A DNA stretch of 64,000 nucleotides from NCBI GenBank assembly GCA_963169105.1, contig OY720636.1:74140123-74204122 (forward strand), read 5' to 3'. Below, one piece after another: positions 28,101 through 40,100 of this stretch. The stretch comes from Ceriagrion tenellum. Taxonomy: Eukaryota; Arthropoda; Insecta; Odonata; Coenagrionidae. The position numbers and the translations under genes were made by a program. The notes under the pieces were generated by a model, which saw only the letters and a list, made by a program, of their open reading frames with translations, had not been told where the DNA came from and searched no databases. Numbering within the stretch: the stretch's first letter is position 1; every line of letters begins with the position of its first letter.

Positions 28101-31100
28101 CTCTTTCTCAAGGTTGTCTTCCAAAGGGCTCTCACTACTGCCTGGAAAACACTATCAGTGGAGGAATATAAAGTTTTCCTGAGGCTTGTCTGTCATATGG
28201 TAATTATTCCTCTACACCAGCTAGCCGACTACTGGAGTACTGATGCAAAATTCGGGCTTCATTATTTCTCCCACAATATGTCCCGGGACCGGTTCATGAT
28301 GATGAGACAAGCTCTGCATTTCGCCAGAAATTCTGAAGATGGAAAATCTGAGGACCCTATTTTCAAGATTAAGCCTGTTGTAGAGTACTTCCACCAAATT
28401 ATTGAAACAGTGCATTACCCAAGGCAGAATCTGTGTATTGATGAATCGATGGTGGCTTGGAGGGGAAGGCTTTTGTTCCGCCAGTATATAAAAATGAAAC
28501 ACCATAATCTTGGTATGAAACTTTATGTATTGGTGGAGCCAGGTGGGTTAGAGGGGCTCAAAAAAACCGAACTTCGAAAAAGTTAAGGGGAGGTTTTCTC
28601 ATCGCGTGCTACTTTCCAATACAAGCTTTTTGACACCTCGCGCGACCCAATCCGACCACCGGAAGGGGTCCCGCAAGGCTCCCGAAGTAAGCAACCCGCC
28701 AGACCTAAAAGCGAGCGGCGGCGGCCCACCTGAAGGCCCATACGCGGCTAAGTATTCGTCTGACAAAAAATTTTATAGAACAAAAGTTCTCGGAGAGGTC
28801 AAGTTACGTCAGACATAAACCAAAAAATGACAAATTTCTCAAATATTTGAATTTTTTTTAACGCGCTTCATGGATAAATCCGGAAAGAGTACGTTTTATT
28901 GGTCTTGAGGAGTTTCTGTCGAGTCAGAAGAGATGAAAACAATTTTACATATGATCCTTTGCGTCATGATTATATCGGTAGCAAAGAAAACGACTGTCAG
29001 GTGACGGTATTCGAACCCTAGACTCACGTACACGAAGCGTGAGCATTACTGACTATGCTGACTTGGCTACCACGCAGCAACTGCACAGCAGAGACAGATC
29101 GGGAGAACCTAAGTTTGGCGTAAACAGGCATGTTCAGTCTTGTCGAGCCTTCCTTGGGGTCCAAGGGTAAAGTCCACGGCTGCAAGCGTGGTCGGTCAGT
29201 ATGCGCTGAGCTGAGGTGCTGTGCACGCCCCAATTTACGCCCGCGCTCCCGCAGTCGTGGCGCTGTGCTAGTCGTATCGCGTTTTTTCGGCGTGTCTTTC
29301 GGATACTTTGTGGTTCAAGTTAGAAAGTAATATTCGAAGTGAAGTCGGTTGACTATGTCACCTAAGAAAACTACCAGAACATCCCCTGCGACGTGGCTTA
29401 TTGGTGGTGCGACGGACAGGATTTGTGGTGACAACAGACTTCCAACATCAAGGAATGTTATGCAGTTTGTTCTGTTCGCGCGACTAAAAAGACCGTCGCC
29501 AACCATCCGAGACGCATGTAGAGAAGCTGTTGAGCTTCTATTTGGCATGTGGGCAAGGGGAGGTATCTCAACGCTATCAAAGAACGATGCTACTGGTAAA
29601 TTGATTGCAGTATATAATGAATGGATTGAACTAAAGCGTTCAATGTCGAGACCAACAAACTTGCGAAGAGAGAGGTTCATAGCATCCTTGGACACATTGT
29701 TTGATATCGGTTTGAAGAGAGGGAAAATTGAGATAGAAGAGGACAGACAGTTTTATGAATCAGTGAAAAAAGATAGGAAAGCAACTATGGTTAGCGTTGA
29801 TAGAAAGTGGGTGAAGAAAAAAGAGAGGAAAATGAAGAGGAAGGAGAGACAGAGGAAACTCAAACAGCGCTCCGATCATGATATCAGCATAGCGTTTCAG
29901 AAAATGTCCTCAGTTAATTGCCCTGGCCTTAACCATAATGAAGATCCTCAGCAAGAACAGGCTACCATCAATGATCCTGGTGAGTAAAAAAGTCTTTTAT
30001 CATTCATATTTTGAGGAAGGGTACAATAATTATTTTAAGTTTTCTTTACGTTTAGAGTATATTATTTGTTTATTTTAACATATTAGCCTTAAATATAAAT
30101 GGTTCTATTTTGCTCGCAGACTCTAAGTAGCATGATCGGATGCCAGTACTTGTCACGGGTCTAGACTTTGAACAGGTTCTTGGAGTCCCACGCCTTGATG
30201 CAAGCACAGGACGCGCTCAGGCAGAAGCGACTTTTGGACTTCTTAGTGACTGGGGCTTAGAGAATAAAATTGTCGGCACAGTCTTTGATACAACAGCCCA
30301 CAACACTGGCCACATCAAGGGCTGCTGCACCCTGCTTGCAGAGAAGATCGCCAATGATTTGGTTAACTGTGCCTGTCGACATCATGTTGCTGAGCTGGTG
30401 CTAGAGGCTGCCACCACTAACTTGTTCGGGGATTCCAAGGATCCTCGACTTTCTTACTTTGCTAAGTTAGATGAAAACTGGAAAACCATGGAGCAGTGTA
30501 CGTGCGATTTAGCTTAACATGATCGTTGAAAAAAAATGAATTGATGCCAAGTACAAAGGTTTACTTCCCAAAAAAATATCTTTTACAGTTAAGTACCGCA
30601 CGGCAGCATCGACGCGGAAATTGAAGTAAATTCCAGAGGCTGACGACATTATTACTTTCTGTAAACAACAGCTTCAGGAAAAATAACATTCATAATAATC
30701 TCCTGCTCATTATTCTTTTTATATGGAAAACAATGTCATATTCCTGGCGCTTGTTTTGCAGGTAAAGCAGCCTCGCGGCGATTACAGAGAGTTTCTTGAA
30801 TTGTGCGTGGTTTTCTTGGGCGGCCAAGTCAAAGGGAAGCCTCAATATAAATACAAGAAACCTGGGGCGCTCAGCAAAACGCGTTGGATTGCACGCGCTA
30901 TTTATGCCATGAAACCGTGGATATTCGGGCGGCAGCTCCAGCTGTCATCGCATCAAGACTCCCGGCTTCTGTCTCTGTGTGTGTTTATATGCAGGGTCTA
31001 TGTTAGGTATTGGTTTCAGGCACCGCTGGTTGTCCAGGCGCCTCGAAATGACATGGCTTTTCTCCAGCTGCTCTATTCCAACAGGAAAGTAGGCTCTCAC

Positions 31101-34100
31101 TGGGAAGCAGCACTCCAGAAGTTTTCACATCATTTATGGTACCTGTCGCCCAAACTCGTTTGCCTTTCATTATTTGATGACGATGTGACATGTGAACACA
31201 AAAAGGGGATTGTTGTTGCTATGCGAAACAGGAAATGTCCCAGTGATGCTCCCTTTCGCGCTGACGTGACACTTCATAATAATGTTGTGGACTTACGCCT
31301 TGAAAACTTTGCATCCAAAGAGTCTTTTAAGTTTTTCAAAGCCATTAAAATCTCTAATAGTTTCCTGGCAAAAAACCCCACTCAATGGAAACAGGACCCA
31401 GATTTTTTAAGAGGCCAGAAAATTGTCACACACTTTAAAGTTGTCAATGATTGTGCAGAACATGCTGTTCAATTAGTGACCCGGTTTCTGAAGGGAAATA
31501 AACTAACAAATGATGAGGAACAGAGGCAATTGCTTCTGTTAACTGTGGCAGCGGGTAGAAAGCGTAACAAACTTAATTAGTGTGTCCTCATAAATAACCA
31601 TAATTATTCTTTCTGTAAAAAAAATAAAATTTTTAAAAATTCAAAAATTTGTAATTTTTTGGTTGTAAACTAACGTAACTTGACCTCTCCGAGAACTTTT
31701 GTTCCTTAAAATTTTTTTGTCAGACGAATACTTAGCCGCGTATGGGCCTTCAGGTGGGCCGCCGCCGCACGCTTTTTAGGTCTGGCGGGTTGCTTACTTC
31801 GGGAGCCTTGCGGGACCCCTTCCGGTGGTCGGATTGGGTCGCGCGAGGTGTCAAAAAGCTTGTATTGGAAAGTAGCACGCGATGAGAAAACCTCCCCTTA
31901 ACTTTTTCGAAGTTCGGTTTTTTTGAGCCCCTCTACAGGTGGATGGATCCACCCTTATACTCCCATGAAAATATCCACAAGTATCCTTTCCTTGTTCTTT
32001 TTAAATTATATCAGAAAAAATGAATCAATTTAAGCTAAATTGGCTCATCGCAATCGTAGTGGGAATCGGGACGTATCCTAAAATGTAGTCAACATGCTTA
32101 AAAATTACTTGCTGGGGAGCATGACATACGGAGCACGTCAATTGATGTGGTGCAAATTTTTGCTAAAAATGTTGCAAATTTTACATTTAATATGTTTAAA
32201 CGTATGTAACGACAAGTTATAAACACAATATGGAGAAAAAACTTTAGATAAATTGAATCCGATTCTGGTGACTTCCAGTAATATACGTCCCGCATTGAAT
32301 GTGTTAAGACTATACCCATTTTGTAAAAACGTCATTTTCTGTATCCTGGAGCGTGCTAGTAAAGCACTTGTTCGAGAGAGGATGCACGATAAGAGGAGGA
32401 TGTTGGATGTTAACGCCAGGAAGCTGAAGGATCTTCACTTACACCTCTCAATCCTACTCTCACCATTGGACTGGGAATTTATTGATCATTACCATGGCCA
32501 CGGCGGAACTACTATTCACAAAGGACATGGATAGGTTAAGGAGAAATTTAACAGACTGCTCGGCCCACAGACTACGACATCTGCCATTGACCATAGCCGA
32601 GTCGTGATAAACCTGACAGAGGAAAACATTGAAGATGCCGCCAACTCTGTTCTCTCCAAAGGACTCAACTTTGTGCCGGCCCCAAGGACCATACCCATCA
32701 AGGAAATAATCAGAGGGATAGAGCAGGCATTGGGAAAGATTTTCCAGGACTCAGCAGAGGAAGTATGGAGGGAAGTCTCGATGGCCCTGAAAAGGGTCGC
32801 ACCACCAACACCAAACCTCACTCCGAGTGAACGAGCTACTCTCCAGAAACTTAACATGAACCGAACATAACCATCTTGCCAGCAGACAAGGGTAATGCGA
32901 CCGTCATTAAGAAGGCCGAGGAATACCACCGGAAGGTGCTTGAACTTCTGGATGATTCTGCCTATCGGATTCTGCCCCGCTATCCTACTGACGCCATCAC
33001 GAAACGGACACTCGACCGGATAAAGAATCTAACTTTCCCGAGGAGATTTCATGTATTCTCCAGCCACAGGCACCAGCTCTGGCAAGGATGTATGGTTTAC
33101 CTAAAATTCTCAAGGGTGGGATACCACTACACCCGATTGTCAGTGCCATTGTCTCCCCGACCTACAACCTTGCCTGACATTTAATGCATATTCTGGCTCC
33201 ACATGTGGGACTATCTGCTCATCATGTGAAAAACTCCACTGAATTTAAAAAACCAAACCAAAGGTCCGTGGTTCGATTCCCGGTCCAGGCCGAATTTTTC
33301 TCATGGAAATTTCTTGAAAAAATCCACTGAATTTGTTAAAACCCTGCAAGGAATTTTCCTTGAGCTGACGGACATCATTGTTAGCCTTGATGTGGTATCC
33401 CTCTTCACCAAAGTACCACTCCCGGAAACCATCTAACTCCTGAAGAAGAAATTCGATCCTGGTACAGTGAAGTTTTTCAACATGTTTTGACCTCCACCTA
33501 TTTCATGTTCAATGGGAAGTTTTAAGAACAGACGGACGGAGTGGCCATGGGATCTCCGCTATCACCGGTGATAGCAAAATTTCTTCATGGAGGATTTTGA
33601 AGAGCAAACACTTAACTCAGCTCTGCAACCCCCTTAAAGCCTTTTTTAGATATGTTGATGACACTTCCGTCATCTGGCCTCACGGAATCGACAAACTCCA
33701 GCCATTCCCAGCGAATAAGAACAGTTGACACCCCAATATACTGTTCACAATGGAAACAGAAAGAGATGGATGTTTACCCTTTCCAGATGTACTGATCCAT
33801 AAGAGGAGGATGGGAGAATTGGCCACAAGGTCTACAGAAAGCTAACGCATACCGACCTATATCTCAACGGGAGGAGCCACCATCATCAGGCGCAACAGTT
33901 TGCGGTCCTTTCATCCCTGATCAACAGAGTAAAGGCCATCTCAGACTAAAAAAGTCTAACAATGGAGTTAAGTCATCTTAAAAGGACGTTTTTACAAAAT
34001 GGGTATAGTCATAAGGAGATTTCCATGGCCCTGAAGAGGGCCTTCAGGGAATCCAAGGAGAAGACGGAAGGCATGCCAAAACCAGTTGCCCAGGCTCTCC

Positions 34101-37100
34101 TGCCATATGTATCCACGATATCCGGTAAAATATCCCGTATATTGCACAAACACAACATACAGACAGTGCATTTACCACATAATAAATTAAGAGGCCAACT
34201 AGTACGAGTAACAGACCCTGCCGGTCTGAGAGTGCTTGGCATTTACCAGATACCATGCGAGTGCGGAGAGATGTACATTGGTGAGACTGGTCGAACCATT
34301 GAAAAGAGGATTAAAGAACATCAACTCTGACTATGTCAACCAGTGAAGTCTGCAGTCACTGAACATGCCATCAATTTCAACCATGCCATCCATTGGGAAG
34401 AGACCAAACTAATTGGCCAGTCTAAAGGATATTGGGACAGACTAACCAAAGAGACTATAGAAATCTGCCTTGAGAGTAATAATTTCAACCGTGATGAAGG
34501 GTTCAACTTAATTAGGAACTGGAATTCGATCTTGAAAATAGTGGGAAAAGGAAAAGCACCTCCGCCAATCACAATTGACCTGGCCTGAGAGAGACACTAT
34601 ATTAACCGGCACCTCGACACTCGGCATCAACGGCCCTGATGACGATGAATAAGTCATTCATCAAAACGTCGGCATTAGAGAAGATGGAGCATCTTACCCA
34701 GATGGAAACCCGAGTAGAATTCACATTGTTGTCTGTTTCTTGTCACTGAAAATGGCGCAATATACTTGAACTATTTGACATCGTGATTCGCAAACTGAAA
34801 AAAATGTAATTTTTTACTAATTATGGTCAATTGAATTAGTTCAAATTTTACTTTTTATTAGTAATTGCAGCAAGTGTCGTAAACTCTCGAGTTGAGTTCA
34901 GAAACTCTTACATGAAATACATAATCTACTTTTGAAAGTACTCCACATTTGGAAGAAAAGATTCATTTTTAAAATCAATAATGAAAATACATAGTGGAGC
35001 GAAAGCTTTTATTCCTAACGAAGCTCGTATTGACCGAAAGAGCAACCATTAACGATGTTTACAAATGTTCTTCTACTTTGCATCATGACAGGTTTTGTCG
35101 CGATATTTAGGGAAAAAAGATAGTTATTCTAACTCCTACAATTTTGAATTTTTCCATTTCCATTCCTTGCATTCCATTTCTTGAAACTGTTGTCTTTGTA
35201 CCATAATTGATGAGGTGAAAACCATCATGATACAAATTTTAGTGCATCAACACCACGGAAACGTGCCTTTGAACAAACTCTCTTCAATGAACAAAACCAA
35301 CACAGTATAAAAAGTATACACAAAGGGTAAACAGAATGGCATCTCCAGGGAATATAATTATATAATTATATTCCTTGGTATTGCTTCACTGCAAATTTGA
35401 TGTAGTTTGTCAATGTGCCTAACATCGCACTGCATGCAATCAATGGCCAAAGTCCTCTATGCAGTGGCCGAGTTAATTACCAAAGGCTTCATATCGATGC
35501 GTATGGTATGGCCACCCAATGGTGTATGGTGCGAAATTCAAAGTATTGAAGATATTCGAGTTGGTACTTTTAGTATAATCATTCGAGATTTCGAATATCG
35601 AATACTTTCTAGTATTCGACGTATTCAAGTACTCACAGATACTATTCGCACATTTATAGAATAAATATTTTACTCTTTGTAATGTATTAAGTCATAATTC
35701 TCTAATACTAAATCTGATTGGCTGTGCCTCGCAATGCTGACCAATTGGCTCGCAATATTTTCGTAACCAAGTACATTTAAATCATTGATTGTCGGGAATT
35801 GTTGAGTCTGTTACCCCAACCGTGCAGTTAAGATGGTCATGAAAAGGGACACTAACTCCAGATAGATAGTTCGGGTATTTGCACCATTTTATAAGGACTC
35901 ATTTCACTGCTTAAATTTGGAACAAATTTACCATAATATTGTACTAACCCTGCAAAAGCTTTAACTTGAATTGCATTCTGAGGAATAGGTGCATTGATGA
36001 TAGCAGTAACCTTCAATTGAGTTGGGTGTAAACCATCCTTGTCTATAATGAACCCCAAATACTCAAGCTCCTTCACAAAAAATGTACATTTCTCCTTTTT
36101 GACCGTAAAGCCATTTGAAGAAAGGCGTTTACATACTTCCTTACTTCTATGAAGATGAGTTTCACTATCTGGGGCAGAGATTAAGAATTCATCTGAATAT
36201 GATACAACACCAGGGATAACTTGCAGTGTTTGCTCAATCCTTTGCTGGAAAATACTCGGTCCACTACTGATACCAAAGGGCATCTGCTTATAGGCAAATA
36301 GTTCCTTATGAGTAGATATGGTGCAAGTTTTTGAGAAGCTTCGTCTAACCAAAGCTGCAATTAGGCCTGTCTTCAATCAATTTTACTGTAAAATTCTCCC
36401 ATTTGCAATTCACTGAACAGATCTTCAATTCGGGGCAGTGGAAAACGATCTACTTCTAAGTCCTTATTTAAACTGATTCGATAATTACCACAAATTCAGA
36501 TAGAACCATCCCTCTTGATTACTGGAACTATAGGGGTAGCATACTCACAACTATTGACAGGACACAAAATATCAGAATCTACTAACCACTCAAGTTCAGC
36601 TTCAACTTTAGCCTTATGTGAAAAAGGTAATGGTCTTGGTTTCACATACTTAGGAGTAGCATTTGGTTTCAGGACAAGTTTAACTGGATCACCAGTGTAA
36701 CAACCCAGCTGGTCATTAAACACATTAGGAAATTCCTGGTACAATTCCATTACAATATCATTGACAGATTTAGTATTTTTAATTTCACCCCTTTCTGAGG
36801 AAACAGAATTTTCTTTCTTTAGAATAGCAACTGTGATTTGTAATTGCTGAATCCAGTCTCGCCCCATCAACGGATTGGCTCCCCCTTGAATAACAAATAG
36901 ATCCAAATGCCTAGAAATGTTCTTATAATTAACTAATACATTGATTTTACCCATTGGTTTGAATTGATCATTCGTATACGAGCTCAATATCAAATCTGTT
37001 GGTCGTAAAGGCAAGCGGTCTCAGTGAAATTTGTAAAAGTTTTCGGATATGACCGAAACACAAGCACCGCTGTCCACTTTAAAACACATTGGTTTATTTT

Positions 37101-40100
37101 CAACATTTAAATTAACTCTAATGGGATCTACTTTCATTCGGTTCATAGCTATCATAGGTTCCTTAATGTTAAACATAGGACTCAAGTCAAAATCAAGATA
37201 ATCACTTTTGTTACACTTATCATTAACTTGACTTTCTTCAACATTATTTTGTCTATTCATACTATGCTTGGACTCCTTCCTCTGTGAACCAGACAGCTGA
37301 TAACTATGCATACCTTGACTATTCACGCTATTAGCACTGCGAGTAGACTTAATTTTATTTTTGGACTTGCACACTTTCTCTAGATGACCAATTTTATGAC
37401 AAAAATTACAGCTATAATTTCTGAATCTGCACACTTTGGTCATATGACCCACTTTACCACAGCAGAAACATTTTATATCACTCGACAAATTCTCTATTAA
37501 TAAATCTAAATGGCTGTGCCTCGCAATGCTGACCAATTAGCTCGCGATATATATTCGTAACCAAATATGTTCAAATCATTCATCGTTGGGAATTGTTGAG
37601 TCTGTTTCCCCAACCGTGCAGTTAAGATGGTCATGAAAAGGGACGCTAACTCCAGATAGATAGTTTGGGTATTCGCACCATTTTATAAGGACTCATTTCT
37701 GGTAGCAGCCAACTCCAACAAGTCTAAAGCCTTTCATTAATATTCCCGACCGGAATCCCTAAGCTAGTATCGCCAAGTGGGCAACACTTCAGTGGCGACG
37801 AGGATGGGATTATTAATGAAAGGCTTTAGACTTGTTGGATGTTGGCTGCGACCCAAAATGAGTCCTTATAAAATGGTGCAAATACCCAAACTATCTATCT
37901 GGAGTTAGTGCCCCTTTTCATGACCATCTTAACTGCACGGTTGGGGTAACAGACTCAACAATGCCCAACAATGAATAATTTAAACGTACTTGGTTACGAA
38001 AATAACGCAAGCCAATTGGTCAGCATTGCGAGGCACAGCCAATGAGATTTATTAATAGAGAATTATGACTTAATACATTACACTCTTCCTATGTAAGTTT
38101 GAGTGCTCATTTTAGGCTATTTCTGATGAAACATAAAATATTGAAATTACATCACACTAATCAGAGAGTATGGTGATGATTAAAGCGATTTATGTTGTTT
38201 CTGACAATAATATAAGACCTGCTATGGCACCTATAAAGCGATAAACCTACTACAGAGGCATATAAAACAAACTCATCTGTTCCAGCCAAAGAAGCAGTAA
38301 AAGCCTGAAATTTGAATGAACATAATCATGGAAAGGTTCTTAACTGCTTTCTCTGTATTTTTTTAGTGTCCTCAATACTCACGGCAACTTGATTTATTAA
38401 AAAGAAACAGGCTAGATCCTGACATGCTAAGAATGTTACATTATATTAACAAAAATAATAACTGACATGAGTTTGCCTATCTTTCTTTTGCATATTTAAT
38501 GATAAAAAAATATTGTAAATATTGTTTTTCACTTTATTTCTCCTTTAAAGCTTAATATTTACACTTGCGTTCAAGGGAAAACCGAGAGGAAATCAAGGGC
38601 TGTAAATACACATAAAAGCATTGAAACTGGATAAGAATTCGTTTTACATAAATAAATTGATAATCCAAAGCAAATGATTCATAATTATGTGATAGCAGAA
38701 TTTAACATTTGAGATTCAACTAAAGGAAATCTGGATAGAGGGTTTGAATTTAATCAATTTTCGGATTTGACCCATAACTTATTTCAACTATGTATAACAT
38801 TTTAAGGGCAATGAGTATCACTCTTATGTGAAGAGGAATATGGAAGCACATTTATAACCAACAAATGTGAACTTACAAGATACCTGTCCGAATACCGCTC
38901 CACACCACCCACATGAGAAGTGGTTGCCGCTGTTTTTCCAGCACCATCATTTGGGCCTCCAATTATTTTGGAAAAAGGTGACACATCCCACAGCCAATCC
39001 ACCAGACCTTTCTTGACCATAACACAATAATCCCAGTCAACTTTTCCTGCAAAAATATATGAATAGTATCAAGAAATCATGCTATGTATCGATTGCACAA
39101 ATATACTAATCATAGCAAAACATATATCGCTAAGCACCACCTCTGTGCAAATCACATCACAAGCTGGCCCTTATCACAATTAGTGATGCCTTAAAAATAA
39201 TCAAATCCTAGAAACATTATGAGCCCTAACAATTTATTATGTACAAATTATCACATAAATATACATATAATAATGGATATTGTCCTCCGAGGTGATTATG
39301 CTCCATGACATTGATAAGAAATTATCAGTACATCAGTCCCTTGGGATATGCAATAATGACTATACCACATGTCATCAACATCCGACAAATTTTGACGTTA
39401 TATTCCATATGATGAGGCATGAAGTAACCTAGAGGACATGACAAGGGATAGAAGAAAAAGCTTCTGATAAGAAATGAGCATAGGGTGGAGAATATAACTA
39501 GCTATTGCGGGAATAAACATGCACTTGCAGGAAGAGTAACAAAATAAAACTCCAAAAAGCAGAGATATTAATCAATGACATACTCTGCCAATCCACATAA
39601 GAGGAAAAACTAATTTCATAAAACCAAGATATCATTTCATTATGAATTTCATAGATTACATGATGTACACCTTCAGGGCAATGTCTTTAATAAAAGATCA
39701 ACTAGCAATGAAAGTAGCATATCTGAAGTACAAAAATGTTTAATTGCCAAGTAGCTTAAAGAGATCCTGAGAGCAGATAATCTAAATTCTGGCGATCTCA
39801 CTGTCCATACATCTTTTTCTACACCCTGGAGTGCAAATGTAAATACAATTTCTTACCATTCAGTGATAAATACCAAGAAACTTTAACAGCGATATTCTTC
39901 AAATATATTTAATGAGCTGAAAGGATATAGAATCCAAAAAAGTGTTTTCTTTAGAAATCAATCACATGATACCACAACAAGATTCCTCTTGTGCATTTTT
40001 ATTGTTTTTTACGATCAATTCATCGCCAGTTTAGTCTATCAATACCAGACCTGAGGCTTAGACAGTCAACTCAATCAATAATTATTTGTTGATACTTCAT

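Larger units (their letters stand above)
28549..31935 (+). mobile_element. long-TIR DNA transposon of unassigned superfamily
   Basis: A 3,387-bp element with terminal inverted repeats of about 305 bp (28549-28858 and 31630-31935) that begin TAGAGGGGCTCAAAAAAACC. It is flanked by CAGGTGGGT (28540-28548) and CAGGTGGAT (31936-31944), a 9-bp duplication with one mismatch. The repeats are GC-rich, unlike the surroundings. The interior carries a multi-exon transposase-like gene on the plus strand. Long TIRs and a 9-bp duplication suggest a Mutator-like element, whereas the protein's C-R-H-H and R-W landmarks recall hAT. I leave it unassigned. It inserted into the piggyBac-derived gene. Confidence 0.85.
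32340..34726 (+). mobile_element. Penelope-like retroelement with GIY-YIG endonuclease
   Basis: Plus-strand frames, shifted several times, read in Penelope order. The N-terminal region has LERASKALVRERMHDK. The reverse transcriptase lead-in is VINLTEENIEDAANSVLSKG, LNFVPAPRTIPIKEII and ILPADKGNATVIKKAEEY. A weak RT core (SAIVSPTYNLA) is followed by FRYVDDTSVIWPHG at about 33650-33700, holding the catalytic YVDD. Near the end is an intact GIY-YIG nuclease, IPCECGEMYIGETGRTIEKR followed by IKEH. The RT part is broken by stops and a small SINE insertion. The 3' tail carries a hammerhead-like motif. It lies in RPC7 intron 2, just right of the long-TIR element. Confidence 0.88.

Noticed and set aside
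38926..38960. P-loop-like GGPNDGAGKT in RPC7 exon 2
   Set aside because: There is no Walker B or nucleotide-binding fold around it; it is a linker in a small non-enzymatic subunit.
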